Shown one piece after another: positions 1-5,900 of a DNA stretch of 7,683 nt; position 1 is the stretch's first letter; each line of letters starts with the position of its first letter. The stretch comes from CAZKFN01 sp964552035 (lineage in GTDB: Bacteria; Bacteroidota; Bacteroidia; Flavobacteriales_E; Vicingaceae), in NCBI GenBank assembly GCA_964552035.1, contig CAZKFN010000097.1, positions 1-7,683 on the forward strand, written 5' to 3'. Both the position numbers and the translations under genes were made by a program. The notes under the pieces were generated by a model. The model ran no database searches. It saw only the letters and a list, made by a program, of their open reading frames with translations, and was not told the DNA's origin.

Positions 1-1215
1 AGCAAATTCTTTTAGCATTTGAAAACGTTGATAATCATTCCCCCAGTCTCCTATTAATCTTCTTAGTTCTCCCGGATGTGGGGTTAAAATTGAATTGATG
101 GGTAAAAAAGAAAGCCAAGTTTTATTTTCTGCTAAAATATTCAGCGCATCAGCATCTAAAACCAAAGGACTATCCACAGCTTGAATTAAAAGCTTGAGCA
201 TATTTTGAGTTTGCTCATTTTGTCCAATTCCAGGACCAATTCCTATAGCTGAGAAATTTTGTTTTAGGTTAAACTCCGTTAAAAAATTATTTCCTTCATC
301 CTCAATAACAATGGCCTCAGGAATACTGGTTTGAAGAATCTGATAAGCAACTTTAGGAGCTTGAATACTCAATAGACCTATACCTGAACGCAAACAAGCT
401 CTACCTGCTAATACCGCAGCACCTACTTTCCCTTTGCTTCCTGCCAAAAGAAGTGCATGCCCAAAAGTACCTTTATGTGCAAAATCTCTTCTGGGCGGTA
501 GCATTTGAGGGAAATCTCTCGTTTGCATGTAATAAGCTATTGCATCAACGTCTCTAATAAAATCCTGATGAATTCTAACATCAATCAACTCCCATTTACC
601 TATATATTTAGCAGTGTCTGGAAAGAAAAAAGTTAGTTTGGGAAACTGAAAGCTAAACGTATAATCGGCTTTAATAATATTATCAAAATTCCTATCCTTA
701 TTATTTTCAGTAAATAAACCCGTTGGAATATCTAATGCAATCGTTTTATTAGAAGAAGCATTTAATTTTTGAATCACTTCAGCTGCAAAGCCTTCTATTT
801 CTCGATTTAAACCTATTCCAAAAATTGAATCAATGATAATTGAATTTTCTTGAAGTTCAAACTCATAATTTTCAGGAGTTAATACTATTACATCTAAACC
901 CAGCTCTTTGTATCGCTCTAAATTTTCTTTACAATCATCGGTATACCGTTCACTAGTTTCTAGAATATACACCTGATGAGAAATTTTTATATCTGCTAAT
1001 TTTCGACTAATTACTAAACCGTCTCCACCGTTATCTCCTACTCCACAAAAAACAGAAAAATGGTGGATTTTACTTTGTTTAATAATATCTTTCCAGATTA
1101 TCTCAAAAGCTTTTGTCCCTGCTCTCTCCATCATATCTATAGAGGAAACCGGCTCATGTTCTATGGTATAACGATCAGCTTCTCGAATATCGTTGGTCTT
1201 TAGTACTTTAATCAC
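1..1215 (-). CDS. nnr: Bifunctional NAD(P)HX epimerase / ADP-dependent NAD(P)HX dehydratase, C-terminus cut off by window edge
   Basis: This enzyme repairs hydrated NADH and NADPH: the N-terminal YjeF domain epimerises the R and S forms of NAD(P)HX, and the C-terminal ribokinase-like domain dehydrates S-NAD(P)HX using ADP or ATP. I translated the minus strand from 1215 and found 405 residues with no stop. The N-terminal domain (about 1-215) has an opening typical of the family (IREADRYTIEHEP), the GVGDNGGDG loop at 58-66 and ALDIPTG at 160-166. The dehydratase domain begins near 240, with AHKGTFGHALLLAGSKGK at 246-263, a GIGPGIG loop at 325-331, PLVLDADALN at 350-359 and ILTPHPGE at 376-383. 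The late GxGD motif, which carries the catalytic Asp, lies beyond position 1; full-length relatives are about 500 residues. The start is GTG at 1213-1215: a stop codon sits five codons upstream in frame and no ATG precedes the conserved opening. It lies 4 bases after coaE, so the two are probably cotranscribed. Confidence 0.95.
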   Translation of the reverse strand, partial: MIKVLKTNDIREADRYTIEHEPVSSIDMMERAGTKAFEIIWKDIIKQSKIHHFSVFCGVGDNGGDGLVISRKLADIKISHQVYILETSERYTDDCKENLERYKELGLDVIVLTPENYEFELQENSIIIDSIFGIGLNREIEGFAAEVIQKLNASSNKTIALDIPTGLFTENNKDRNFDNIIKADYTFSFQFPKLTFFFPDTAKYIGKWELIDVRIHQDFIRDVDAIAYYMQTRDFPQMLPPRRDFAHKGTFGHALLLAGSKGKVGAAVLAGRACLRSGIGLLSIQAPKVAYQILQTSIPEAIVIEDEGNNFLTEFNLKQNFSAIGIGPGIGQNEQTQNMLKLLIQAVDSPLVLDADALNILAENKTWLSFLPINSILTPHPGELRRLIGDWGNDYQRFQMLKEFA

Positions 1216-1219
1216 TTTT

Positions 1220-1813
1220 CTAACTGTTTAAAAACACCTCGTGCAACTCCATAACTTGAGGCAATAAATCATATTGTCGATTATCTTCATTAAGAATAAT
1301 AAAATCGGCCATTTCATTTCTCACCTCATCTGTGAATTGAAAATGCATTCTTCTCTCTACATGTTCAACCGTACTGTTATCTCTTTTTACTATGCGTTGA
1401 ATTCGTTGCTCTTTAGGTGCAAATACATTAATAATTTTATCTAAATGCTGGTAATATCCCGTCTCAAATAAGATGGCTGCCTCCTTTATAATATAAGGTT
1501 TTTGTTGATGGGTTTCAGTCCATTCTTCAAATGCCCATTTTACCTTGGGATGAATAATACCATTTAATCTTTCTAAGTCTCTCGGGCTGTTAAATACCAA
1601 TTGTCCCATTCTTCTGCTGTCTATCAAACCCTCAGAAGTATACATATCTTCTCCAAATGCTTCTTTTATCTGCTTTATGGTGGAGCTATCGTAATTTAAA
1701 AGTCGCTTTCCTTCAACATCAGAAGTAAAAATAGGAACGCCTAAGTTTCTAAAAATGTTGCAAACGGTAGATTTACCGCTTCCCATACCTCCTGTAATCC
1801 CTATTTTTAACAT
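1220..1813 (-). CDS. coaE: Dephospho-CoA kinase
   Basis: CoaE catalyses the last step of coenzyme A synthesis, ATP-dependent phosphorylation of the 3'-hydroxyl of dephospho-CoA, in the cytoplasm. The 197-residue protein has the usual family length (about 200). The P-loop GITGGMGSGKST is at 5-16 with K14. The substrate Asp of the family is seen as SD at 31-32, the HPKV motif at 88-91, the EAAILFETGY segment at 111-120 (family PLLFExG region), the arginine-rich lid at 137-144 and ADFIILN at 169-175. The start is ATG at 1811-1813. The preceding gene (YbbR-like) stops only 2 bases upstream, and nnr starts 4 bases after the coaE stop, so translation is probably coupled. There is nothing unusual in the catalytic parts. 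Confidence 0.97.
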   Translation of the reverse strand: MLKIGITGGMGSGKSTVCNIFRNLGVPIFTSDVEGKRLLNYDSSTIKQIKEAFGEDMYTSEGLIDSRRMGQLVFNSPRDLERLNGIIHPKVKWAFEEWTETHQQKPYIIKEAAILFETGYYQHLDKIINVFAPKEQRIQRIVKRDNSTVEHVERRMHFQFTDEVRNEMADFIILNEDNRQYDLLPQVMELHEVFLNS

Positions 1814-1815
1814 CT

Positions 1816-2811
1816 TTACTTTTTTAAGATATATTCTACTCTTTCTGGTTCTACCTTTGTGAGAATACCATAATTTGGCAGTCCATCGATGTGCACATCC
1901 AACTTCTTTTTATGGTTTTCCTCCTCCCCATACCTTACTGTTGCTTTCAATAATGAAGCATCTACGTTATTAAATTTGCTCAAAGGTAACAAAACTGCAA
2001 TTTCTACCTGGTCAGGAAAGGTTTGTAATTCACCGGCAGAAGTATTATTAACAAATTCATGACGAATTGGCAAAATCAATACCTTTTCAGTGTACTTTTC
2101 TACAGGAATAAAAACCTCCACTTCTGTTGGCAACACTGCTACACCATTAATATTTTTTGGCAAATCGATTTTTACTGTCACCGTAGTGGTATCCTTTAAT
2201 TTATCCTTTTTAAGTATTTCCGTATAAATATGATTTATGCTATCGATAAACTCCTCAGGACCTGAAATTCTTACAATTTCTGGAATTACTTTAATTGCTC
2301 CTCTTTGTTTATAAGCTTTTTCAAACTTTAAATCAACTTTAGGTTGTACTTTAATTTCTTTACTCAAACGTTTTTCAGTTTTAAGAAATAAAGTATCTTC
2401 AACGATATCCATAAATTCAATGCCTGAATTAAGATTGGAAACAATTTTATCTTTTAATAGCTTAGTAGGAATAAAATAACGATTAAGCGTACCTAAAGTC
2501 TTTGCTTTATCTAAATCTACAAGAATAACTTTTCTATTTAGTGACATTTGCTCACCTAACAAATCAAAACCGCTACCATTAACAATCAAGCTAATTTGCT
2601 CCGGTGGAGAATCGGTAAGAATAAAATTTTCTGGCAGTTCGCTATAGGTTAAAGAAGCATTAAGAGTAGTAACATATTGCTTGGATAAAGAAGCTAGAAA
2701 CCAAAAAAAGGTAGATAAGAGTAAACAAAAAAGGAAAATGTAGGCTTTTTGACTAAGCCTAATTTCCCTCTTACTTAACCTCTTTATAAAATTATTGATA
2801 CGCTCTTTCAC
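1816..2811 (-). CDS. YbbR-like (CdaR-family) single-pass membrane protein
   Basis: This 331-residue protein has a short basic cytoplasmic N-terminus (1-22), one membrane segment at about 24-42 (AYIFLFCLLLSTFFWFLASL) and a long extracytoplasmic part made of repeated beta-rich YbbR-like domains. The repeats show as recurring V-x-V/GP-type segments, for example near 74-100, 155-185 and 235-265. In Firmicutes the related CdaR binds and regulates the diadenylate cyclase CdaA, but no cyclase gene is visible here, so that role is only a possibility. The start is GTG at 2809-2811: upstream in frame there is a stop at 2833-2835 with no ATG between, and the next internal Met is about residue 88, inside the conserved region. 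It is followed after 2 bases by coaE and preceded by yajC with a 28-base gap, which suggests an operon of envelope and housekeeping genes. The family call is firm; the function is not. Confidence 0.85.
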   Translation of the reverse strand: MKERINNFIKRLSKREIRLSQKAYIFLFCLLLSTFFWFLASLSKQYVTTLNASLTYSELPENFILTDSPPEQISLIVNGSGFDLLGEQMSLNRKVILVDLDKAKTLGTLNRYFIPTKLLKDKIVSNLNSGIEFMDIVEDTLFLKTEKRLSKEIKVQPKVDLKFEKAYKQRGAIKVIPEIVRISGPEEFIDSINHIYTEILKKDKLKDTTTVTVKIDLPKNINGVAVLPTEVEVFIPVEKYTEKVLILPIRHEFVNNTSAGELQTFPDQVEIAVLLPLSKFNNVDASLLKATVRYGEEENHKKKLDVHIDGLPNYGILTKVEPERVEYILKK

Positions 2812-2839
2812 GAAATTTTCTTTCCCGTGAATTTACAAA

Positions 2840-3175
2840 TTATTTCTTACTTTGCCCCAACTGATTATCAGTTGAAAAATCTGAAGAAATTGCCGAACGC
2901 TCTACTTTTATGAGTACGTTATTCGCTATTTCTAAGCTAATTGTATTCTCTTTTATTTCCGTCACCTTCCCATGGACTCCTCCTATGGTTACAACTTTAT
3001 CTCCAGTAGATAAACTTTCTCTAAATTTTTTCTGCTCTTTTTGCTTTCTTAACTGAGGGCGAATCATAAAAAGATAAAATACCACAACGATTAAAATCAG
3101 AGGTAAAAAGGAAGTTATTCCTCCACCTTCTCCTCCTTCAGCTGGAGCCATTAATAAAATGTTTAATAAATTCAT
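2840..3175 (-). CDS. yajC: Preprotein translocase accessory subunit YajC
   Basis: YajC is a small inner-membrane protein that associates with SecDF-SecYEG and assists protein export. The 111-residue product fits the family length. It has a short Gly/Glu-rich periplasmic N-terminus (12-19), one membrane segment at about 22-38, the hallmark FMIRPQLRKQKE at 36-47 just after it, and a cytoplasmic SH3-like domain. That domain carries the conserved GDKVVTIGGVHGKVTEI at 58-74 and a hydrophobic beta segment, ISLEIANNVLIKVERSAI, at 79-96. The start is ATG at 3173-3175. The usual partners secD and secF are not next to it; instead it sits between a DUF1573 lipoprotein gene (16 bases upstream) and a YbbR-like gene, an arrangement I associate with Bacteroidota from general knowledge. 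Confidence 0.95.
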   Translation of the reverse strand: MNLLNILLMAPAEGGEGGGITSFLPLILIVVVFYLFMIRPQLRKQKEQKKFRESLSTGDKVVTIGGVHGKVTEIKENTISLEIANNVLIKVERSAISSDFSTDNQLGQSKK

Positions 3176-3191
3176 ATTCTTATTTATATAT

Positions 3192-3650
3192 TTAATGATT
3201 TGGGGTAATTACTTCCCCTTTTAATGCAATAATTGTTTTATTGGGATTGGTATTCGCAACGATACCAATAGTATTGTGTACATGCCCTTGCTTCCCATTG
3301 CTATCAAATACAACTTCAATTTCTCCATCTTCTCCCGGTTTAATAGGATGTTTAGGATAAATTGGAACAGTACAACCACAGCTTCCAGATGCATTGGAAA
3401 TTATTAAATCAGCATTTCCAACATTTTTAAAGGTATACCTTCTTTTTACTTTTTCTCCTTGAGAGATTGTACCAAACTCTTGAACCATTTCTTCAAACTC
3501 TATCACAGGCATCTTTTTTTCTGAATCTGTTGTTGAGGCACTGCTCGTATTGTTGATTAAATCCGTTGTAATTCCTGTAGGTTCATCATCTCTTGGCCCA
3601 CAACTGATGATATATAAAGGTATACAAATAAATAAATAAAATCTTTTCAT
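3192..3650 (-). CDS. DUF1573 lipoprotein
   Basis: This is a 152-residue protein of unknown function. It starts with a lipoprotein signal peptide: basic KR at 2-3, a hydrophobic core, and the lipobox IISC with Cys at 17. After the Cys comes GPRDDE, a basic residue then three acidic ones, which resembles the surface lipoprotein export signal described in Bacteroidota. A Ser/Thr-rich linker covers about 24-45. The single DUF1573 domain (an immunoglobulin-like ASH/MSP-type fold) covers about 50-147, with the family features EFGTISQGEKVKRRYTFKN at 58-76, the paired-cysteine SGSCGCTVP at 88-96 and KPGEDGEIEVVFDS at 104-117. C91 and C93 could form a disulfide or bind a ligand, but this is inference. 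The start is ATG at 3648-3650. It lies 33 bases after nusB and 16 before yajC; a -7 promoter box at 3671-3678 could give it a separate transcript. Confidence 0.9.
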   Translation of the reverse strand: MKRFYLFICIPLYIISCGPRDDEPTGITTDLINNTSSASTTDSEKKMPVIEFEEMVQEFGTISQGEKVKRRYTFKNVGNADLIISNASGSCGCTVPIYPKHPIKPGEDGEIEVVFDSNGKQGHVHNTIGIVANTNPNKTIIALKGEVITPNH

Positions 3651-3670
3651 TACTGTATTTTTTCAATTGG

Positions 3671-3678
3671 CAAAGATA
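3671..3678 (-). promoter_or_regulatory. Candidate internal promoter (-7 box) before the DUF1573 gene
   Basis: On the minus strand this reads TATCTTTG, an exact match to the Bacteroidota -7 consensus TAnnTTTG. It lies in the 33-base gap between nusB and the DUF1573 gene and would start a transcript roughly 10-15 bases before the ATG at 3650. I do not see a well-spaced -33 TTG: candidates lie 14 and 25 bases upstream, where about 19-21 is expected. It may therefore be weak or a chance match in AT-rich DNA. Confidence 0.35.
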
Positions 3679-3683
3679 TTGAA

Positions 3684-4628
3684 TTACTGCATCAATCCCC
3701 TACCAACTTTCTTTAATCTACCCTCATTTTTAAAATCATTTAACAACTTATCCAACACTCCGTTAATGAAGACCTTACTCTTAGGAGTACTAAAAAATTT
3801 AGCCAACTCTATGTATTCGTTTAAAGTAACTTTTACGGGTATTGAAGGAAAGTATAAAAATTCCGTAACTGCCATTTTCATTAATAAAATATCAACTAAT
3901 GCGATACGATCTACTTCCCAGTTTTTTGTTTTTAAACTAATCCATTTACTATTTTCTTCGTCGTTGTTAATACACTTTCTAAATAAACTTTTCACAAAAA
4001 GTTGATCTTCTACTTCATTTTTATACATGCTGGGAAGGGTTCTATAATTTTCAACTGACTTTATTTTAGAAAAGTATCTCATGGCCATTGTTATGGCAAA
4101 ATCATTGTCTTCAAAATCCCAGTATATACTCCTTTCTTGAAAAACACTATATAAATCTTCATTATCTAAAATAAAAGTTTTAAATAATTTCTCTAAAAAC
4201 CTTCTATCTACCGCCTCACCTTTTTCATCTTCTAGATAATTGAGATAAAGTTCACTTTTACGAATTTTCCTCCATAACTTTCTCAAAAACTCATGGTCAG
4301 AAGACCAAGATATCTTTCGTTGTTCAACTTGATGATGAAGGGAATTATTTTCACTTAATGCTTGCATTAAATGACTATCTACAAATCGACGGTTAGGATT
4401 TTTATCTTCTTTAGTAGGCAGCCTTTTATTTCTTGCCTCCTCCATTTGTACCTCTGCAATCATCGCTAATTCTAAAGGGAGAATTAAGTAAAGTAAATAC
4501 AAATCATATACCCTTTGAATACTGTGCAATAATGCTTTCTCTTCCTTGTATAAATCTAAATTTCCCGATTGAAAATACGCATATAATGACTGCATTATTT
4601 TCACTCTAAGCAATCGCCTGTTCAACAT
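3684..4628 (-). CDS. nusB: Transcription antitermination factor NusB, long Bacteroidota form
   Basis: NusB binds boxA RNA with NusE (S10) and promotes antitermination of rRNA operons. The 314-residue protein is more than twice the length of E. coli NusB (139). The first helix is recognisable at 4-20 (RRLLRVKIMQSLYAYFQ; compare the family RRxARExAxQxLY). The canonical C-terminal part is at about 235-300: W237 and R241 in the helix leading to DILLMKMAVTEF, then IPVKVTLNEYIELAKFF at 263-279 and FINGVLDKLL at 288-297. Between them lies an extra section of roughly 150 residues, rich in charged and aromatic residues, including a basic stretch near 66-82. The terminal RLKKVGRG is basic. The start is ATG at 4626-4628, with a purine-rich AGGGGAAAAAT just upstream. 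It follows leucine dehydrogenase after 48 bases that hold a perfect tandem repeat. Long NusB proteins are usual in Bacteroidota as far as I know; the role of the extra section is unknown. Confidence 0.93.
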   Translation of the reverse strand: MLNRRLLRVKIMQSLYAYFQSGNLDLYKEEKALLHSIQRVYDLYLLYLILPLELAMIAEVQMEEARNKRLPTKEDKNPNRRFVDSHLMQALSENNSLHHQVEQRKISWSSDHEFLRKLWRKIRKSELYLNYLEDEKGEAVDRRFLEKLFKTFILDNEDLYSVFQERSIYWDFEDNDFAITMAMRYFSKIKSVENYRTLPSMYKNEVEDQLFVKSLFRKCINNDEENSKWISLKTKNWEVDRIALVDILLMKMAVTEFLYFPSIPVKVTLNEYIELAKFFSTPKSKVFINGVLDKLLNDFKNEGRLKKVGRGLMQ

Positions 4629-4641
4629 TATTTTTCCCCTA

Positions 4642-4679
4642 AAAAAGTATCGTTTTATTAAAAAAGTATCGTTTTATTA
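4642..4679. repeat. Perfect 19-base tandem duplication, two copies
   Basis: The unit AAAAAGTATCGTTTTATTA occurs at 4642-4660 and again, identically and without a spacer, at 4661-4679. The right-hand copy includes the leucine dehydrogenase stop codon (4677-4679), so the left-hand copy carries a duplicate of that stop. Together they make up most of the 48-base gap between leucine dehydrogenase and nusB. A recent slipped-strand duplication is the simplest explanation. The A-run/T-run ends could pair weakly but there is no G+C-rich stem, so I do not call it a terminator. Confidence 0.97.
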
Positions 4680-5783
4680 AATTTTTGCTTTAAGCTTAGC
4701 AACGTCATCTATTCTTTTTTGTGCTAAAACCATTGCTGCCTCATTGGGTGTAATTTTATCTTTTTTGGCTTGAGCATAAATCGCTAAGGTAGTATTGTAA
4801 ATATTGGAGGTTAGTTCCATGGCTCTTTCTTCTGAAATGCCTTTTACTTCTCTATATACATTGATTAATCCACCCGCATTAATCAAAAAATCTGGTGCAT
4901 ATAAAATACCATAATCTTGCAACATAGCTCCATGTCTTATCTCATCTTCTAATTGATTGTTAGCAGATCCTGCTACAATTTTACATTTCAACCTTGGAAT
5001 TGTATTGTCATTTAATGTAGCACCTAAAGCACAAGGAGCATAAATGTCTGCTTCATAATCATAAATAGCGTCTCCTTCAACAATTTCAGTTTGGTATTGA
5101 TCGGATACTTCAGAAATTGCCTTTTTATTGATATCAGAAATAATTACTTCTGCTCCTTCCTCTGTCAAGTACTGAACTAAATATCTTCCAACATGACCCA
5201 CACCTTGAACAATTACCTTTTTTCCTTTTAGGTTATCGCTACCGTAAAGTTCTTTTGCAGAAGCTTTCATTCCCATAAATACTCCATGAGCTGTAACTGG
5301 CGAAGGGTCTCCACTACCACCTAAAGAAGAAGGTAAACCGCTAACATACTTTGTTTCCATGCTGACATATTCCATATCTTTAGGACTAATCCCAACATCT
5401 TCAGCAGTGATGTATTTTCCACTTAAACTTTCAACAAACTTACCGAACCTTCTAAAAAATGCTTCTGATTTATCTTTAGAAGAATCACCGATGATTACTG
5501 CTTTTCCACCACCTAAGTTTAAACCGCTAATTGCTGATTTATAAGTCATTCCCCTAGACAAACGCAAAACATCATTCAAAGCTTCTGTTTCATTTTCATA
5601 ACGCCACATGCGGGTGCCTCCTAAGGAGGGTCCCAGAGTAGTGTTGTGTATCGCAATAATTGCTTTTAAACCCGTGGGTTTATCATAGCAAAACACAACT
5701 TGCTCATGTTCATTAGCTAACATTTTTCCTATCACGGGATTCAAATGTTCCGTTTGTTCCTTCTCAACTTCAATAGTATTCAT
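4677..5783 (-). CDS. ldh: Leucine dehydrogenase (Glu/Leu/Phe/Val dehydrogenase family), NAD-dependent
   Basis: This enzyme reversibly deaminates leucine, valine and isoleucine to their 2-oxo acids with NAD, in the cytoplasm; the oxo acids can feed branched-chain fatty acids, which Bacteroidota make in quantity. From the chosen start the protein is 368 residues, close to the Bacillus enzymes (about 365). The substrate domain has LGPSLGGTRMW at 50-60, with lysines K82 and K94 in MTYKSAISGLNLGGGKAVI; K94 corresponds to the catalytic Lys and the 12-residue spacing fits. The NAD domain has GVGHVG at 194-199 and an acidic D217 at the end of the next strand, as expected for NAD rather than NADP. PCALGA at 250-255, GSANNQ at 272-277 and APDFLINAGGLINVY at 296-310 are also family motifs. 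An upstream in-frame ATG at 5846 would add 21 residues with no family match. I prefer ATG 5783: it has AGAAG 3 bases upstream, gives normal length and leaves a leader of about 70 bases. Confidence 0.93.
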   Translation of the reverse strand: MNTIEVEKEQTEHLNPVIGKMLANEHEQVVFCYDKPTGLKAIIAIHNTTLGPSLGGTRMWRYENETEALNDVLRLSRGMTYKSAISGLNLGGGKAVIIGDSSKDKSEAFFRRFGKFVESLSGKYITAEDVGISPKDMEYVSMETKYVSGLPSSLGGSGDPSPVTAHGVFMGMKASAKELYGSDNLKGKKVIVQGVGHVGRYLVQYLTEEGAEVIISDINKKAISEVSDQYQTEIVEGDAIYDYEADIYAPCALGATLNDNTIPRLKCKIVAGSANNQLEDEIRHGAMLQDYGILYAPDFLINAGGLINVYREVKGISEERAMELTSNIYNTTLAIYAQAKKDKITPNEAAMVLAQKRIDDVAKLKAKI

Positions 5784-5818
5784 ATCTTCTAAAAATATTT
5801 TATCAAATAAGATTGTCT

Positions 5819-5826
5819 TAATTTTG
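5819..5826 (+). promoter_or_regulatory. Candidate promoter (-7 box) for the ABC exporter
   Basis: TAATTTTG is an exact match to the Bacteroidota -7 consensus TAnnTTTG. A transcript would start near 5832 and have a leader of about 70 bases before the ATG at 5901. No clear TTG/TTTG -33 box is found at the usual distance. It is the mirror image of the minus-strand box at 5860-5867. Confidence 0.4.
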
Positions 5827-5828
5827 TA

Positions 5829-5844
5829 GGTGCAATTTAACACC
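5829..5844. repeat. Small inverted repeat between divergent promoters
   Basis: GGTG at 5829-5832 and CACC at 5841-5844 are complementary and separated by 8 bases. The arms are only 4 bases, so chance is likely. The position, across the predicted start points of both divergent transcripts, would suit a repressor site, but nothing else supports that. Confidence 0.2.
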
Positions 5845-5859
5845 ATAAATGTAGTTGTG

Positions 5860-5867
5860 CAAAATTA
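5860..5867 (-). promoter_or_regulatory. Candidate promoter (-7 box) for leucine dehydrogenase and the leftward gene string
   Basis: On the minus strand this reads TAATTTTG, an exact TAnnTTTG match. The transcript would begin near 5854, giving about 70 bases of leader to the preferred start at 5783, but only about 8 bases to the alternative ATG at 5846. This supports the shorter protein. I see no convincing -33 box upstream of it (around 5885-5895). Confidence 0.45.
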
Positions 5868-5900
5868 TTCATAATTATTAAGTAGTACGATAGAGTTCTC

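Noticed and set aside
1..1215. Two separate genes for epimerase and dehydratase
   Set aside because: The frame is continuous for 405 codons across both domains with no stop or internal start signal, as in the usual bifunctional Nnr.
3667..4005. Plus-strand open frame of 112 codons
   Set aside because: It lies entirely opposite nusB, whose family motifs are clear on the minus strand, and its translation is low-complexity Leu/Phe/Ser/Asn-rich with no recognisable domain.
4641..4680. Intrinsic terminator or start of a CRISPR array at the tandem repeat
   Set aside because: There is no G+C-rich stem followed by a U-run, the two units abut with no spacer, and no further copies follow.
5359..5544. 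Plus-strand open frame of 61 codons inside leucine dehydrogenase
   Set aside because: It is a shadow of the well-conserved substrate-binding part of the dehydrogenase and resembles no known protein.
5784..5846. Extension of leucine dehydrogenase to the ATG at 5846
   Set aside because: The added 21 residues match no family sequence, the resulting 389 residues exceed the usual length, and the predicted transcript would begin only about 8 bases upstream of that ATG.
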